From NCBI GenBank assembly GCA_021810145.1, contig JAJZJL010000007.1, positions 1-60,840 of the forward strand: a stretch of DNA of 60,840 nt. The letters run 5' to 3'. A program made the translations under genes and the position numbers. The stretch comes from Planctomycetota bacterium. Its GTDB lineage: Bacteria > Planctomycetota > Phycisphaerae > WQYP01. The notes beneath the pieces are model-generated. The model had not been told where the DNA came from, did not search any database, and was given only the letters and a program-made list of their open reading frames with translations. This document shows, piece by piece, positions 53,023 to 60,840 of this stretch. Numbering within the stretch: position 1 is the stretch's first letter; each line of letters begins with the position of its first letter.

Positions 53023-53379
53023 GTGTTGGAAAGAGTATTCTGTCAGGACCCATTGGTTGAGGAAACCCTACGGAACAACGGCGTTACCGATGACGCTTTG
53101 CGGGAGACAGAGTTGGCTATATTGCGCAATGCCGGCTCTACCATTGCGGGAACCGGCGGGCTTAAGAAGATTCGGTGCCATAGCCGGGACCGCGGTAAGA
53201 GCGGTTCAGTCCGGATTATATCTGCCGATTACCCGCATGCCGGACGAACGTATATGCTGGCCGCCTTCGGAAAAGATGAGAAAGATAATCTCAGCCGAGG
53301 GGAGTGCCGGGCTCTTTTCAAGCTGAAACGCGACCTCGATGCGGCAGTGGAAAAATGGGTGTCTCATGATAACAGCTAA
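53023..53379 (+). CDS. RelE/HigB-like toxin
   Basis: From GTG 53023 (118 aa), it begins LERVFCQDPLVEETLR and contains GTGGLKKIR, RGKSGSVRIISADYPHAG and LAAFGKDEKDNLSRGE. This is the RelE/HigB-type mRNA-interferase pattern, which cuts mRNA on the ribosome. A GTG at 52948 would add 25 residues without family similarity. The downstream antitoxin start overlaps its stop by 14 bp. Toxin-first order is usual for HigBA. Confidence 0.8.
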   Translation: MLERVFCQDPLVEETLRNNGVTDDALRETELAILRNAGSTIAGTGGLKKIRCHSRDRGKSGSVRIISADYPHAGRTYMLAAFGKDEKDNLSRGECRALFKLKRDLDAAVEKWVSHDNS

Positions 53380-53707
53380 GAAAAAACGCGGCGTGAATCC
53401 GGCTTTTGAGCGTATCCGTGCCGGGTTAAAAAATGCAATTGCCCACGCGGAAGGCCGCCGGGTCCTGACGGTGCGAGAGGTTCACCTGCCGCCGGCACCG
53501 CGCCCGATGACCGCAGCGCAGATCGCATCGCTGCGCGTTGAGGTCCTGGGGGTCAGCCAACAGGTGTTCGCCGGGATGCTCAATGCCTCTCCCAAAAGCG
53601 TCCATGCCTGGGAGCAGGGCCGATCAAAACCCGCCGGAACCACTCTGCAATTTTTGCGCATTTTGGAACGCCGGCCCGATATAGCGCGAGAATTGGTGGA
53701 AAAATAA
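53366..53707 (+). CDS. HigA-like XRE antitoxin
   Basis: From ATG 53366 (113 aa), a basic N-terminal part is followed by an XRE domain: TAAQIASLRVEVLGVSQQVFA, then LNASPKSVHAWEQGRSKPAG. It should neutralise the overlapping toxin and repress the operon. The HTH is at the C-terminal end, as in HigA2/RelB-like antitoxins. Confidence 0.82.
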   Translation: MITAKKKRGVNPAFERIRAGLKNAIAHAEGRRVLTVREVHLPPAPRPMTAAQIASLRVEVLGVSQQVFAGMLNASPKSVHAWEQGRSKPAGTTLQFLRILERRPDIARELVEK

Positions 53708-54153
53708 ATAACTCTCAAGCCATTGCTTCCGGGGGTATTCTATTGTGCTGCCGCCGTCGGCAAGCCCCCGCTTTCAAAAAAGAACTCTGCTTCCCAGCTT
53801 GTTTCCGCGATGGCGGTGGTGCCGTGGCTTTTCCGCTAAGCCGCTGAACAAGTGCGACAACTTTCGCGCTGCCGCCTTTACGGGCAAAGTACAATGCGTC
53901 GCGGTGTTTAACTTCGCATTCCCCTGCGTCCAGCAATAGCGCACCAACGCGGACCGGTCTTTTGGGAGATGCCACCCGGAGGTGCCGTGCCTAAAAGCCA
54001 AATGAAAAAACGCCGGGTGGAGATCGCGGCAGCAATCAGTGCGGTTCAAGGCTGGTTGGAAAAAGGCCGCGGCTCAAATCTTTTGGTTCATTTGGAAAGC
54101 GTGCATTTACCCCACCGCACATGCTATACTTATTTAAGAAAGCGGGTGACCAC
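53708..54153. other. Spacer without a convincing gene
   Basis: Open frames exist on both strands (e.g. 53715-53975 minus), but none shows a ribosome site, a family motif or a clear start. It may hold decayed sequence. Confidence 0.5.
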
Positions 54154-54438
54154 ATGGGGTGTTTTCTCATACTTTTCGGTTTTTTCTGGCCGCGGGTGGT
54201 GCTGGTATTGCTGTGGCTGTTTTCAGCTTATCCGCAACGGGCGTTTCATGGAATGCTCTTTCCATTGCTGGGATTTATTTTCCTGCCCACGACCACACTG
54301 GGGTATGAATTGGCGATGAACTGGAGCGCTCATGGCATAACCGGTTTATGGTGGATTTTGCCTCTCGTGGGATTGTTGCATGATCTGGGCCACCTTGGTT
54401 ATTCCAGCGGATGGAAAAACCGCCAGGCTGCGGCATAG
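54154..54438 (+). CDS. Small membrane protein
   Basis: From ATG 54154 (94 aa), three hydrophobic segments: GCFLILFGFFWPRVVLVLLWLF, GMLFPLLGFIFLPTTTLGYE and GLWWILPLVGLLHDLG. The pattern GCFLxLF...PLLGFxFLPxTTL is one I have seen in uncharacterised bacterial membrane proteins. Role unknown. It ends 27 bp before tatD. Confidence 0.65.
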   Translation: MGCFLILFGFFWPRVVLVLLWLFSAYPQRAFHGMLFPLLGFIFLPTTTLGYELAMNWSAHGITGLWWILPLVGLLHDLGHLGYSSGWKNRQAAA

Positions 54439-54465
54439 CGGTCCGGCTTATGGTAAAATTCCATC

Positions 54466-55242
54466 ATGTTGATTGATACACATTGTCATCTTACCTATGA
54501 AGGCCTGGAAGAGCGGCAGGTGGATGTTGTGCAGCACGCGGCATCGGCGGGCGTGAATCGCATGATCTCCATCGGCACACATCCGGCGGATCATCCGCGG
54601 GTACTGGAAACAATCGCCGCTTTTGGCCAGGTATTTGCGGCCCTGGGCATTCATCCGCATCATGCCGCCGAGGTGGCGGAGAATTTTGCCGATGAACTGC
54701 AATGGGCCATTGGCACTTCTCCCAAGGTGCTCGCGGTGGGCGAATGCGGGCTGGATTATCATGGCAACTCGGCATCCCCGGAAGTGCAGAAAAAAGTTTT
54801 TCTACGGCAGATTGAACTGGCGGAGCAATTGCAACTGCCGTTGATTCTGCATGTGCGCGACGCGCACGACGACGCCCTGGAGATAATGAAACATCATTCG
54901 CAGGTGCCCTTTGTGGTGCATTGTTTTACCGGCACCCCCGACCAATGTGCCCGTTGGATGGAATTACACGCCTATATCGGATTTACCGGTGTGATCACCT
55001 ACAAAAATGCGCCCGATGTACGCGCAGCCTGCAGGCTCGTGCCGGAAGATCGCCTGCTGATTGAAACAGATTCACCCTATTTATCGCCACAGGCAGTTCG
55101 CAAAATAAAGCCCAATGAGCCGGCGTTTGTGGCCCACGTGGCCCGGCAGGTTGCCGCTGAGCGCGGCTGGACGCTGGAGCAAACCGGTGCCATAACCTCG
55201 GCCAATGCGGCGCGGTTGTTCGGTAGCGCCCTGGCGCAGTAG
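54466..55242 (+). CDS. tatD: TatD-family metal-dependent DNase
   Basis: The 258-aa TIM-barrel protein has IDTHCHL at the N-terminus (metal-binding HxH), GECGLDYH, LHVRDAHDD, VVHCFTG, and a C-terminal IETDSPYL with the metal Asp. The family has 3'-5' exonuclease and AP-endonuclease activity in DNA repair or quality control. Length is normal. Confidence 0.93.
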   Translation: MLIDTHCHLTYEGLEERQVDVVQHAASAGVNRMISIGTHPADHPRVLETIAAFGQVFAALGIHPHHAAEVAENFADELQWAIGTSPKVLAVGECGLDYHGNSASPEVQKKVFLRQIELAEQLQLPLILHVRDAHDDALEIMKHHSQVPFVVHCFTGTPDQCARWMELHAYIGFTGVITYKNAPDVRAACRLVPEDRLLIETDSPYLSPQAVRKIKPNEPAFVAHVARQVAAERGWTLEQTGAITSANAARLFGSALAQ

Positions 55243-55310
55243 GTGCCTGTCACGATCCTGTCCCTATTAAAGTCGGACTTCGCATGGTTTCGGCTCCGGG
55301 CACGGTTCGG

Positions 55311-55994
55311 TTATGGCGGGGGCTTTTTCAGCAGTGTGCGAATCTCGGTTAATGATGCCGCAATGCCATCCATGTGCGGGTTCATTTCCAGCGCCTGCTG
55401 ATAACACCGTTGTGCCTCCGGGAAATTGCCGAGCTACGCATGGCAATGGCCCATGCCCGCCATAGCGCCGAAATGTTGCGGCATGATATCCAGTGCACGG
55501 CGGCAATCAGCAATCGAATCGGCAAACCGCTCCGCCAGGTAGCAGGCAATGGCACGCTGATTATAAGCCTCGGCAAATTCCGGATCGGCCTGTATGGCAA
55601 GATTACATTTTTCTATTGCCGTTTCCAGATTGCCATGCTTGAGATGGTGCGTGCCGCACTTGAGGTAACAACTGGCGCGGCTTTTGCCGGCACGGAACCA
55701 GATGGCCCATAGCGCATCTTCCGCGTTTTGATGCACCTGCGGGTCGGCATCGTGAAGGGCGGCCGCCAGCGGAACAATCGCCTGTTTGTCGCCAAGCAGC
55801 GTTAATGCCATCACCGCGGCACGGCGAACTTCAAGCTTTGGATGGCGCAGAAATTCGCATAATTGTTCACCGCACCAGGAGCGTCCAATGCGTTCCGCCG
55901 CCCGGTTCAAATCACTACTGCGCACAAACGGTGCAACGACATCCAGAAATTCCTGCGCATCGTCACGGCTGAATGATTGTTCACTGGGCATCAT
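55311..55994 (-). pseudogene. HEAT/TPR-repeat protein interrupted by an in-frame TAG
   Basis: Starts at 55994 with HEAT-like helices (LEVRRAAVMALTLLGDKQAIVPLAAAL), then TPR units (GNLETAIEKCNLAIQADPEFAEAY and FADSIADCRRALDIMPQHFGAMAGMGHCHA). A TAG at 55436-55434 then ends the frame. The same frame continues beyond with a perfect TPR second half (LGNFPEAQRCYQQALEMNPH) to a TAA at 55311-55313. So this is one point mutation, a sequencing error or readthrough. The upstream part alone is 186 aa and may be functional. Confidence 0.75.
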
Positions 55995-56185
55995 AGCAAT
56001 ACTTCGTCCCGAATCGGTACCGATACTGCTCGTATCCGATCAATGTCCGCCCCAGACCGCCTTTCGTCCGATCAACGTGCGGCTGTTCCGCACCACTGAA
56101 TTTATACTATTCTAGGCGGCAATGACATATTAAGACAAACCGATTTTTAAGCAGGCGCTCGGTACATCTGACATGGACCGGTAAA

Positions 56186-56422
56186 CTAGAATCCGTTCTG
56201 GCCGCCAAAGGGCATGGCACCGCCACCTGTGCCAGAGTAGGAATGGGACTGTTCAATGGGGTGCGGGTCGAGAAAATATTGGCTTTTGCCCTGTACATTC
56301 TGATCGCGTCCGGTAAAAAGCTCTTCCTGGCAGCCGCCAAGCAGAGGCATGGAACATAAAACCGCCAGCGCCAGCACGCTCCGGACTTTGAATTTACATG
56401 AAACCTTATCTCGCCGATTCAT
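56186..56422 (-). CDS. Small lipoprotein
   Basis: From ATG 56422 (78 aa), a basic start, a hydrophobic segment (VLALAVLCSMPLL) and the lipobox LLGGC, then a short mature part ending in GGGAMPFGGQNGF. Envelope-anchored, function unknown. Confidence 0.7.
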   Translation of the reverse strand: MNRRDKVSCKFKVRSVLALAVLCSMPLLGGCQEELFTGRDQNVQGKSQYFLDPHPIEQSHSYSGTGGGAMPFGGQNGF

Positions 56423-56455
56423 TGTTATGAATCTCCTGAACCATTTCTGTACCAT

Positions 56456-57754
56456 TCATTGTAGAGATTCCAGATGCTTTTGAAAGTGATTGCCCCACAA
56501 ACACCCTCCAGCCGCAGAATGGAAATGCCTGCGGGCAATCGTGCGAATCAGGGTTGACATTTTACGCGGTGGCTTGCAGTGCCAATCTGTTGAGCACGCC
56601 GGCCCGTGCCAGATTCTGCCAATTTCTATCATTGGCTTTCCCGGCAACCGGGACCTTGTCGGCTTGTGGCGCACGGCCATCCATTGCGATTTCTAACACC
56701 AGGACGTTAACCCGCATCACCGCCCACAAATCAAATCGCCCGTTGCTCGTTGCTCGTTGCTTGTTAATAGTTGATGGTTGCCCCCTGTATCCGCGGCATC
56801 CGCGCTATCCGCGGCCCTCTTTCGCCCTCGAAGTAATAGTGCCGGCCCAACCCGCTGGTGCCGCGGATAGCGTGGATGCAGTGCATTGAGCACCGAGCAT
56901 TTGGCATTTAGCACCAAGGTCTTGGAACATGAATCTTCACCTGCCGGCCCCGCCTGCCACCCCGCCGCGCCGGGGACCACCGAACATCTTCCACTAACTA
57001 CTGGCCATCGGTCATTGCTCATTGCCTCCCGGCGCACCGGCATGTGTCCCCCGTATCCGCGTTATCCGTGAAACCGGTGGCCCTTCGTCTTCATGGAAGC
57101 CACGGAAACGATAAAACACCGCCCCGGCGCGCACGGGGTAAACCTCCTGCGCGGATAGCGCGGATTGTTCAGGAATTGGGCGAAGCATGTCTTACACTTG
57201 AAGCGCCAAAGCCAGTACCGTGGATGTCCCGCAACGGCGCAACACCACGCCAGTAGTGTGGAGGGGTGCGCCCCGTATCCGTGGCATCCGTTTCACCCGT
57301 GGTCCGTCGCATAAGACTTCCAAGCGCAATCCCGCACCGGTTGAAGATCCCGGTCGCTGTCCGCTACCGGGAAGTCAACCCACATGACCACTGATTCCAC
57401 GGATTCAACGGATAAGGTAGCGAAAGGTGGTCTGCTTTTTACTTTCGGGCAATCGGCCCGGGGTTTGGCATTAGGTAGATCTGGATTTTATTACAATATG
57501 CGCCAGTGGTTGCAGAATTGGTCAATAAATTCAGTAACGGGTGCGGCGGGTCTGGTGGATTGAGTCCACAGGCAAATCTTTGCGTGCCGCAGAGAACTGG
57601 ACGGATTGTGGTACGGATGCAAGCGGGGTAAGTTGCGGTCAAGAGCTTAAAATGTAACGCTATTTTCAGGTAGCCGGGAAACAATTGACAAAGAGGCGGA
57701 AGAGGCTGGCGGAGGACCTGGTGAGTTTGCAAGGAACAACGGTGGACGGACCGC
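56456..57754. other. 1.3-kb repeat-rich spacer
   Basis: No gene seen. It holds the left 225-bp repeat (56783-57007), several runs of ATCCGCG/CGCGGAT (about 56790-56815, 57050-57070, 57275-57300) and CCGGCGCACCGG-type palindromes (near 57030). Confidence 0.6.
56783..57007. repeat. 225-bp direct repeat, left copy
   Basis: About 97% identical by eye to 60616-60840. It includes the ATCCGCG run and a unique-looking 180-bp block (AAGTAATAGTGCCGGCCCAA...). The two copies flank the BlaI/BlaR1 cassette. Confidence 0.9.
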
Positions 57755-57783
57755 TTGACAGATGTTGCTTACGAATGTAATCT
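57755..57783 (+). promoter_or_regulatory. Promoter of the blaI-like gene
   Basis: TTGACA (57755-57760) and TAATCT (57778-57783) are 17 bp apart. The first operator overlaps the -10. Confidence 0.8.
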
Positions 57784-57804
57784 ATAAATCGCTTACAAAT
57801 GTAA
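57769..57804. promoter_or_regulatory. Two BlaI/MecI-type operators
   Basis: TTACGAATGTAA (57769-57780) and TTACAAATGTAA (57793-57804), spaced 24 bp, match the TTACAnnTGTAA core of BlaI operators. One covers the -10 and the other the transcription start. Confidence 0.85.
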
Positions 57805-57819
57805 TCAAAAAGGACGGTG

Positions 57820-58200
57820 ATGAAAAACATTCCTAAGATTTCCGAAGCGGAGTGGGAAGTCATGAAGGTCCTGTGGGCTAAAGGTCCCTGCTCGGCCCGT
57901 GATATCATCCTGGCCCTAACGCAAGGTGATCCGGATTGGCATCCAAAGACGGTTAAGACGTTTCTGGGGCGACTGGTTGCCAAAAAGGCTATTGCGTTCG
58001 AAAGGGAGGGGCGAGCGTACCTTTATCATCCTTTGGCCAATCGGGCGGAATGCGTTTCGAAGGCCAGCGAAAACTTTTTAAAGCGGGTCTTCGACGGCGC
58101 GCTGAGGCCGATGCTTGCACACTTTGTGGAGAACAGGAAGCTTTCCGCCTCGGAAATTCGGGAACTAAGGCGGTTGCTTGAACAAAAGGGGGAACCATGA
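57820..58200 (+). CDS. blaI: BlaI/MecI-family repressor
   Basis: The 126-aa winged-helix protein opens ISEAEWEVMKVLWAKGPCSARDI and contains DWHPKTVKTFLGRLVAKKAIAFEREGR, the BlaI/MecI recognition and wing region, then a helical dimerisation C-terminus. The family is proteolysed when the partner BlaR1 senses its signal. ATG 57820 has an AAAGGA site; a GTG 3 bp earlier is also possible. The stop overlaps the next start by ATGA. Confidence 0.93.
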   Translation: MKNIPKISEAEWEVMKVLWAKGPCSARDIILALTQGDPDWHPKTVKTFLGRLVAKKAIAFEREGRAYLYHPLANRAECVSKASENFLKRVFDGALRPMLAHFVENRKLSASEIRELRRLLEQKGEP

Positions 58201-59993
58201 ACGCGTTACCCGCACCACTGACAGCCTTTTTTTTCTGCCTGCTGCGGATCTCATTGCAGGCCGATATTTTGATTTTGCTGGTGTTAGTGGCGCAGTGGCT
58301 GTTTCGCAACCAGCTCTCTCCGAAATGGCGCTACGCGCTTTGGCTGTTGGTGGTGTTGCGTCTGGCGTTGCCGTGGTCGTTGCCTAACCCAGTCAGCGCC
58401 GTTGGCTTTTTTCAGCATCATCCGCTGGTTGCCCCGGGTATTGCGTCAAACTCGGCGACTACCAGGCCCGATCACACCGGGGCGTACAAACAATCCGTCC
58501 CACCGGGTGGCGGCGACGCGATGGTTTCGTTGGCAACACAGACCGCTACGACCGCATTCGCGTGGCTCGAATTCAGGCAGAACTGGTTGTTCGGCGCGTG
58601 GCTGCTCGGTGCAGTGGCGCTTCTGGCTCGGCTTCTGGCATCCGGGATCCGGATGCGGTGGGGAACCCGGCGCAAGCGGCCCTTAACAGACGCGGTGGTA
58701 CTGGATTTGCTCGAGGACTGCAAACAAGAGATGAGAATTTACACCCCGTTGGCGATTATCGAGACCGATACCGCTACGAGTCCCGCTTTGTATGGATTCA
58801 TCCGGCCCCGCCTGCTCCTGCCAGCCGGGTTGAGGAAGGCTTTTTCGATATCGGAGCTGCGTCATGTGTTTTTGCACGAGCTGGGCCATATCAAACGCGG
58901 CGACATCCCCGTGAACTGGTTGGCGACGTTGCTGTTGATCCTGAACTGGTTCAATCCTCTGGTTTGGTATGCCTTCCATCGAATGCAGGCTGACCGAGAA
59001 TTGGCGTGTGATGCGCTGGCTTTGTCTTACAGCGGCGATCAGGAAAGGCAGGCCTATGGGCGCACGGTAATTAAGGCGCTGGAATTGTTTAGCCTTTCGG
59101 CCGTTTCGCCGGGCATGGCTGGAATACTGGAAAATAGGAACCAAATGAAAGCGAGGATTCGTATGATCAGACAATTCAATAAATCGGACGATTGGCCAGT
59201 GGCGGCGGTGGCGTTATTCATTAGCCTTGCACTGGTTGGGTTCACCGGTACTCAATCCAGCGCGGGTGCCGCGCCGAAAACCGCCGATCTGCACAACTCC
59301 GTCCCCAGGGCCCCTGCTGCGGCACGGGGCAGGCCGACGGTCGTCTCTACCTCGCCGCAGGTGGGGGCAATGGATGTGGATCCGGCCATTACCAGGATCA
59401 CTGTCACATTCAGTCGGGACATGGAGAGGGGATTTTCATGGACCGGCGGCGGCCCGGATTTCCCCCCAAGTCCTGCTGGACAACGCCCATATTGGATTAA
59501 TAAACGCACCTGTATTTTACCCGTCAAGCTTCAGGCCGCCCACTACTACCGGGTGGGCATCAATTCCGACGGCTACAGGAACTTTCGCGGCGTGGACGGT
59601 GCGGCGGTAAGGCCGACGGCTATTTATTTCACCACCCGAGGTGCTGGCCGACGATTACAACGTATGGCCGCCAAACCAGTGATCGTGGCACTTGTTCCGA
59701 AAAACGGAGCGCGGAACGTGAACCCGAATCTGGCGGAAATCCGCGTTACCTTCAGTGTTCCGATGGCGGCAGGATTTTCATGGACAGGCGGAGGCCCCGA
59801 CTTCCCAACGGTTCCCAATGGGAGGAGGCCATACTGGAACCAGAATCACGAGACCTGCGTACTTCCGGTGAAGCTGGAGCCGGGCCACACGTATCGTTTG
59901 GGCCTCAACAGTCGATCCTACAAAAATTTCCAGAGCAGCGGCGGCGTGCCCCTGGTGCCGGTTCTCTGGAGTTTCACAACAAGGAAGCGGTAA
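58197..59993 (+). CDS. M56/BlaR1-like membrane protease with two Ig-like domains
   Basis: The 598-aa protein has transmembrane helices near residues 5-30, 40-65 and ~120-150, an M56 metallopeptidase domain with FLHELGHIKRGD (HExxH) and NWFNPLVWYAFHRMQADRELACDALAL, and a last helix (AAVALFISLALVGFTG, ~345). Instead of a penicillin-binding sensor the C-terminus has two Ig-like (Big_5/SbsA type) repeats, each with ITVTFSRDM or IRVTFSVPM, FSWTGGGPDFP, RPYW and CxLPVKL. It should cleave BlaI on stimulation; the signal is unlikely to be a beta-lactam. Confidence 0.86.
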   Translation: MNALPAPLTAFFFCLLRISLQADILILLVLVAQWLFRNQLSPKWRYALWLLVVLRLALPWSLPNPVSAVGFFQHHPLVAPGIASNSATTRPDHTGAYKQSVPPGGGDAMVSLATQTATTAFAWLEFRQNWLFGAWLLGAVALLARLLASGIRMRWGTRRKRPLTDAVVLDLLEDCKQEMRIYTPLAIIETDTATSPALYGFIRPRLLLPAGLRKAFSISELRHVFLHELGHIKRGDIPVNWLATLLLILNWFNPLVWYAFHRMQADRELACDALALSYSGDQERQAYGRTVIKALELFSLSAVSPGMAGILENRNQMKARIRMIRQFNKSDDWPVAAVALFISLALVGFTGTQSSAGAAPKTADLHNSVPRAPAAARGRPTVVSTSPQVGAMDVDPAITRITVTFSRDMERGFSWTGGGPDFPPSPAGQRPYWINKRTCILPVKLQAAHYYRVGINSDGYRNFRGVDGAAVRPTAIYFTTRGAGRRLQRMAAKPVIVALVPKNGARNVNPNLAEIRVTFSVPMAAGFSWTGGGPDFPTVPNGRRPYWNQNHETCVLPVKLEPGHTYRLGLNSRSYKNFQSSGGVPLVPVLWSFTTRKR

Positions 59994-60039
59994 TGCTTGT
60001 CGCAGGCTCATGTGATTTTGACTGAAAATGGAGCGAATG

Positions 60040-60468
60040 ATGAAAACCCGGCCAACCTCGGTGACGGTGATCTGTTGGATTTGGGTTGTCGTGGGGACAA
60101 CGGCGATGATCTTCGTTCCACTAGCTCTAATGAACGGCCCGGCACCCCGCGCTTTGATGGATCGTGAAGTCCGCGCATTGGTCGCTGGTAATCTGCTTCC
60201 AGTGTCGGTCCAATGGGAAATAGGTTTCACAAAAATACTGGTGATACTTATCGCTGGCATTGCGATGCTGAGGGGACAAAACTGGGGCCGCCTTCTATTC
60301 ACAATCGTGGGTGCGGTCAACCTCGTGATCACGTTGGCAATGGCTCCTGCTGTCTACACGACAGCTCAAATTCAAGGCATTATCGTGTACGTCGTGGTCG
60401 TCTTCTTCCTTTTCCGCCCGAAGGCTAATGAGTATTTCAGCGGGTCCCGGAGGCAGACCGCTGTGTGA
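60040..60468 (+). CDS. Four-helix membrane protein
   Basis: From ATG 60040 (GGAG at 6 nt; ATG also at 60028 and 60037), 142 aa with about four hydrophobic helices (VTVICWIWVVVGTTAMIF, ILVILIAGIAMLRG, LFTIVGAVNLVITLAM, GIIVYVVVVFFLF). Resembles small uncharacterised membrane proteins. It sits 45 bp after the M56 gene and may share its transcript, making it a possible effector of the cassette. Confidence 0.65.
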   Translation: MKTRPTSVTVICWIWVVVGTTAMIFVPLALMNGPAPRALMDREVRALVAGNLLPVSVQWEIGFTKILVILIAGIAMLRGQNWGRLLFTIVGAVNLVITLAMAPAVYTTAQIQGIIVYVVVVFFLFRPKANEYFSGSRRQTAV

Positions 60469-60615
60469 CACAGACGGGCTTCCGTTTATAGGAAAATAAT
60501 CCGAACGGGGGCGGCGGGGTTAGTCGATTGGATCACTGTATCGGGAATCTCGAGCCTGGAACTTGGAATTTGGCATTTGAAGCCTCGCTCCGGCGCACCG
60601 TGATTGATTGCTCCT

Positions 60616-60840
60616 CCCCGTATCCGCATCATCCGCGCTATCCGCGGTCCTCTTTCGCCCTCGAAGTAATAGTGCCGGCCCAACCCGCTGGTGCCGCGGA
60701 TAGCGCGGATGCAGTGCATTGAGCACCGAGCACTTGGCATTTAGCACCAAGGTCTTGGAACATGAATCTTCACCTGCCGGCCCCGCCTGCCACCCCGCCG
60801 CGCCGGGGACCACCGAACATCTTCCACTAACTACTGGCCA
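60616..60840. repeat. 225-bp direct repeat, right copy
   Basis: About 97% identical to 56783-57007 and cut by the window end, so it may extend. Only a handful of mismatches, in the ATCCGCG run and near it. Confidence 0.9.

Noticed and set aside
53715-53975. 86-aa minus-strand gene
   Set aside because: Partly plausible composition but no start signal or family; left as spacer.
56717-57043. Proteins encoded in the 225-bp repeats
   Set aside because: The same frames occur in both copies because the DNA repeats; they read through ATCCGCG runs (PRYPR peptides).
57439-57732. 97-aa minus-strand frame before blaI
   Set aside because: No motif or ribosome site; composition is spacer-like.

Overview
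The window looks like a chromosomal segment of a planctomycete, plausibly of the class Phycisphaerae. This is an inference from gene content and style; no rRNA or other taxonomic marker is present. The signs are PEP-CTERM surface proteins, an LpxB-type outer-membrane pathway, a deoxyhypusine-synthase-like enzyme, a tyrosine integrase whose 3' end runs through a tRNA gene, and gene-poor spacers littered with runs of the word ATCCGCG. Housekeeping genes (ilvBH, ftsH, panB, lpxB, aroB, dprA, tatD, SRP RNA) are interleaved with accessory blocks.

Layout. 1-4.4 kb: two tandem paralogous PEP-CTERM-like surface proteins, each with its own promoter, a ~370-nt conserved 5' leader and a terminator; then a 9-bp tandem-repeat tract and a metallo-beta-lactamase-fold hydrolase. 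4.4-7.0 kb: acetolactate synthase (ilvB-ilvH order). 7.0-8.4 kb: a spacer with the SRP RNA and a 162-bp fold-back MITE. 8.4-11.7 kb: a Cys-rich CWC protein and an arsenic operon arsR-arsC-acr3-arsM. 12.2-22.4 kb: a 10.1-kb integrative element in tRNA-Leu(CAA), bounded by 68-bp direct repeats, with integrase, XRE repressor, replication ATPase, small DNA-binding proteins and two unusual envelope proteins. 22.7-30.2 kb: a canonical PEP-CTERM protein, a speY-like gene preceded by a probable ~200-nt structured RNA, ftsH, and a GAF-GGDEF-EAL protein. 30.5-38.0 kb: six glycan genes in which every junction overlaps. 38.0-43.4 kb: panB-lpxB (lpxB apparently starting at ATC), GH26 mannanase, DinB and VOC proteins. 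43.5-50.1 kb: an IS1634-like and an IS1182-like element around two lipoproteins and a DUF2752 protein. 50.3-56.4 kb: aroB-dprA, a HigBA-type toxin-antitoxin pair, tatD, a HEAT/TPR gene with an in-frame TAG, and a small lipoprotein. 56.8-60.8 kb: a BlaI/BlaR1-like regulatory cassette flanked by ~97% identical 225-bp direct repeats.

The most interesting items are these. (1) The element's att core lies inside the integrase reading frame, so integration should swap the integrase C-terminus, and the circular form would restore an in-frame tail now stranded at the right end. (2) The six-gene overlapping glycan operon is led by a glycoside hydrolase-GT2 fusion. (3) The M56/BlaR1-like protein carries tandem Ig-like domains in place of a penicillin sensor and lies behind two clear BlaI operators. 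(4) The PEP-CTERM leader is duplicated and has a compensatory base-pair change. (5) Three genes (arsR, the element's XRE regulator and the DUF2752 gene) appear to be leaderless.

All family assignments come from reading motifs by eye. No database search was run.
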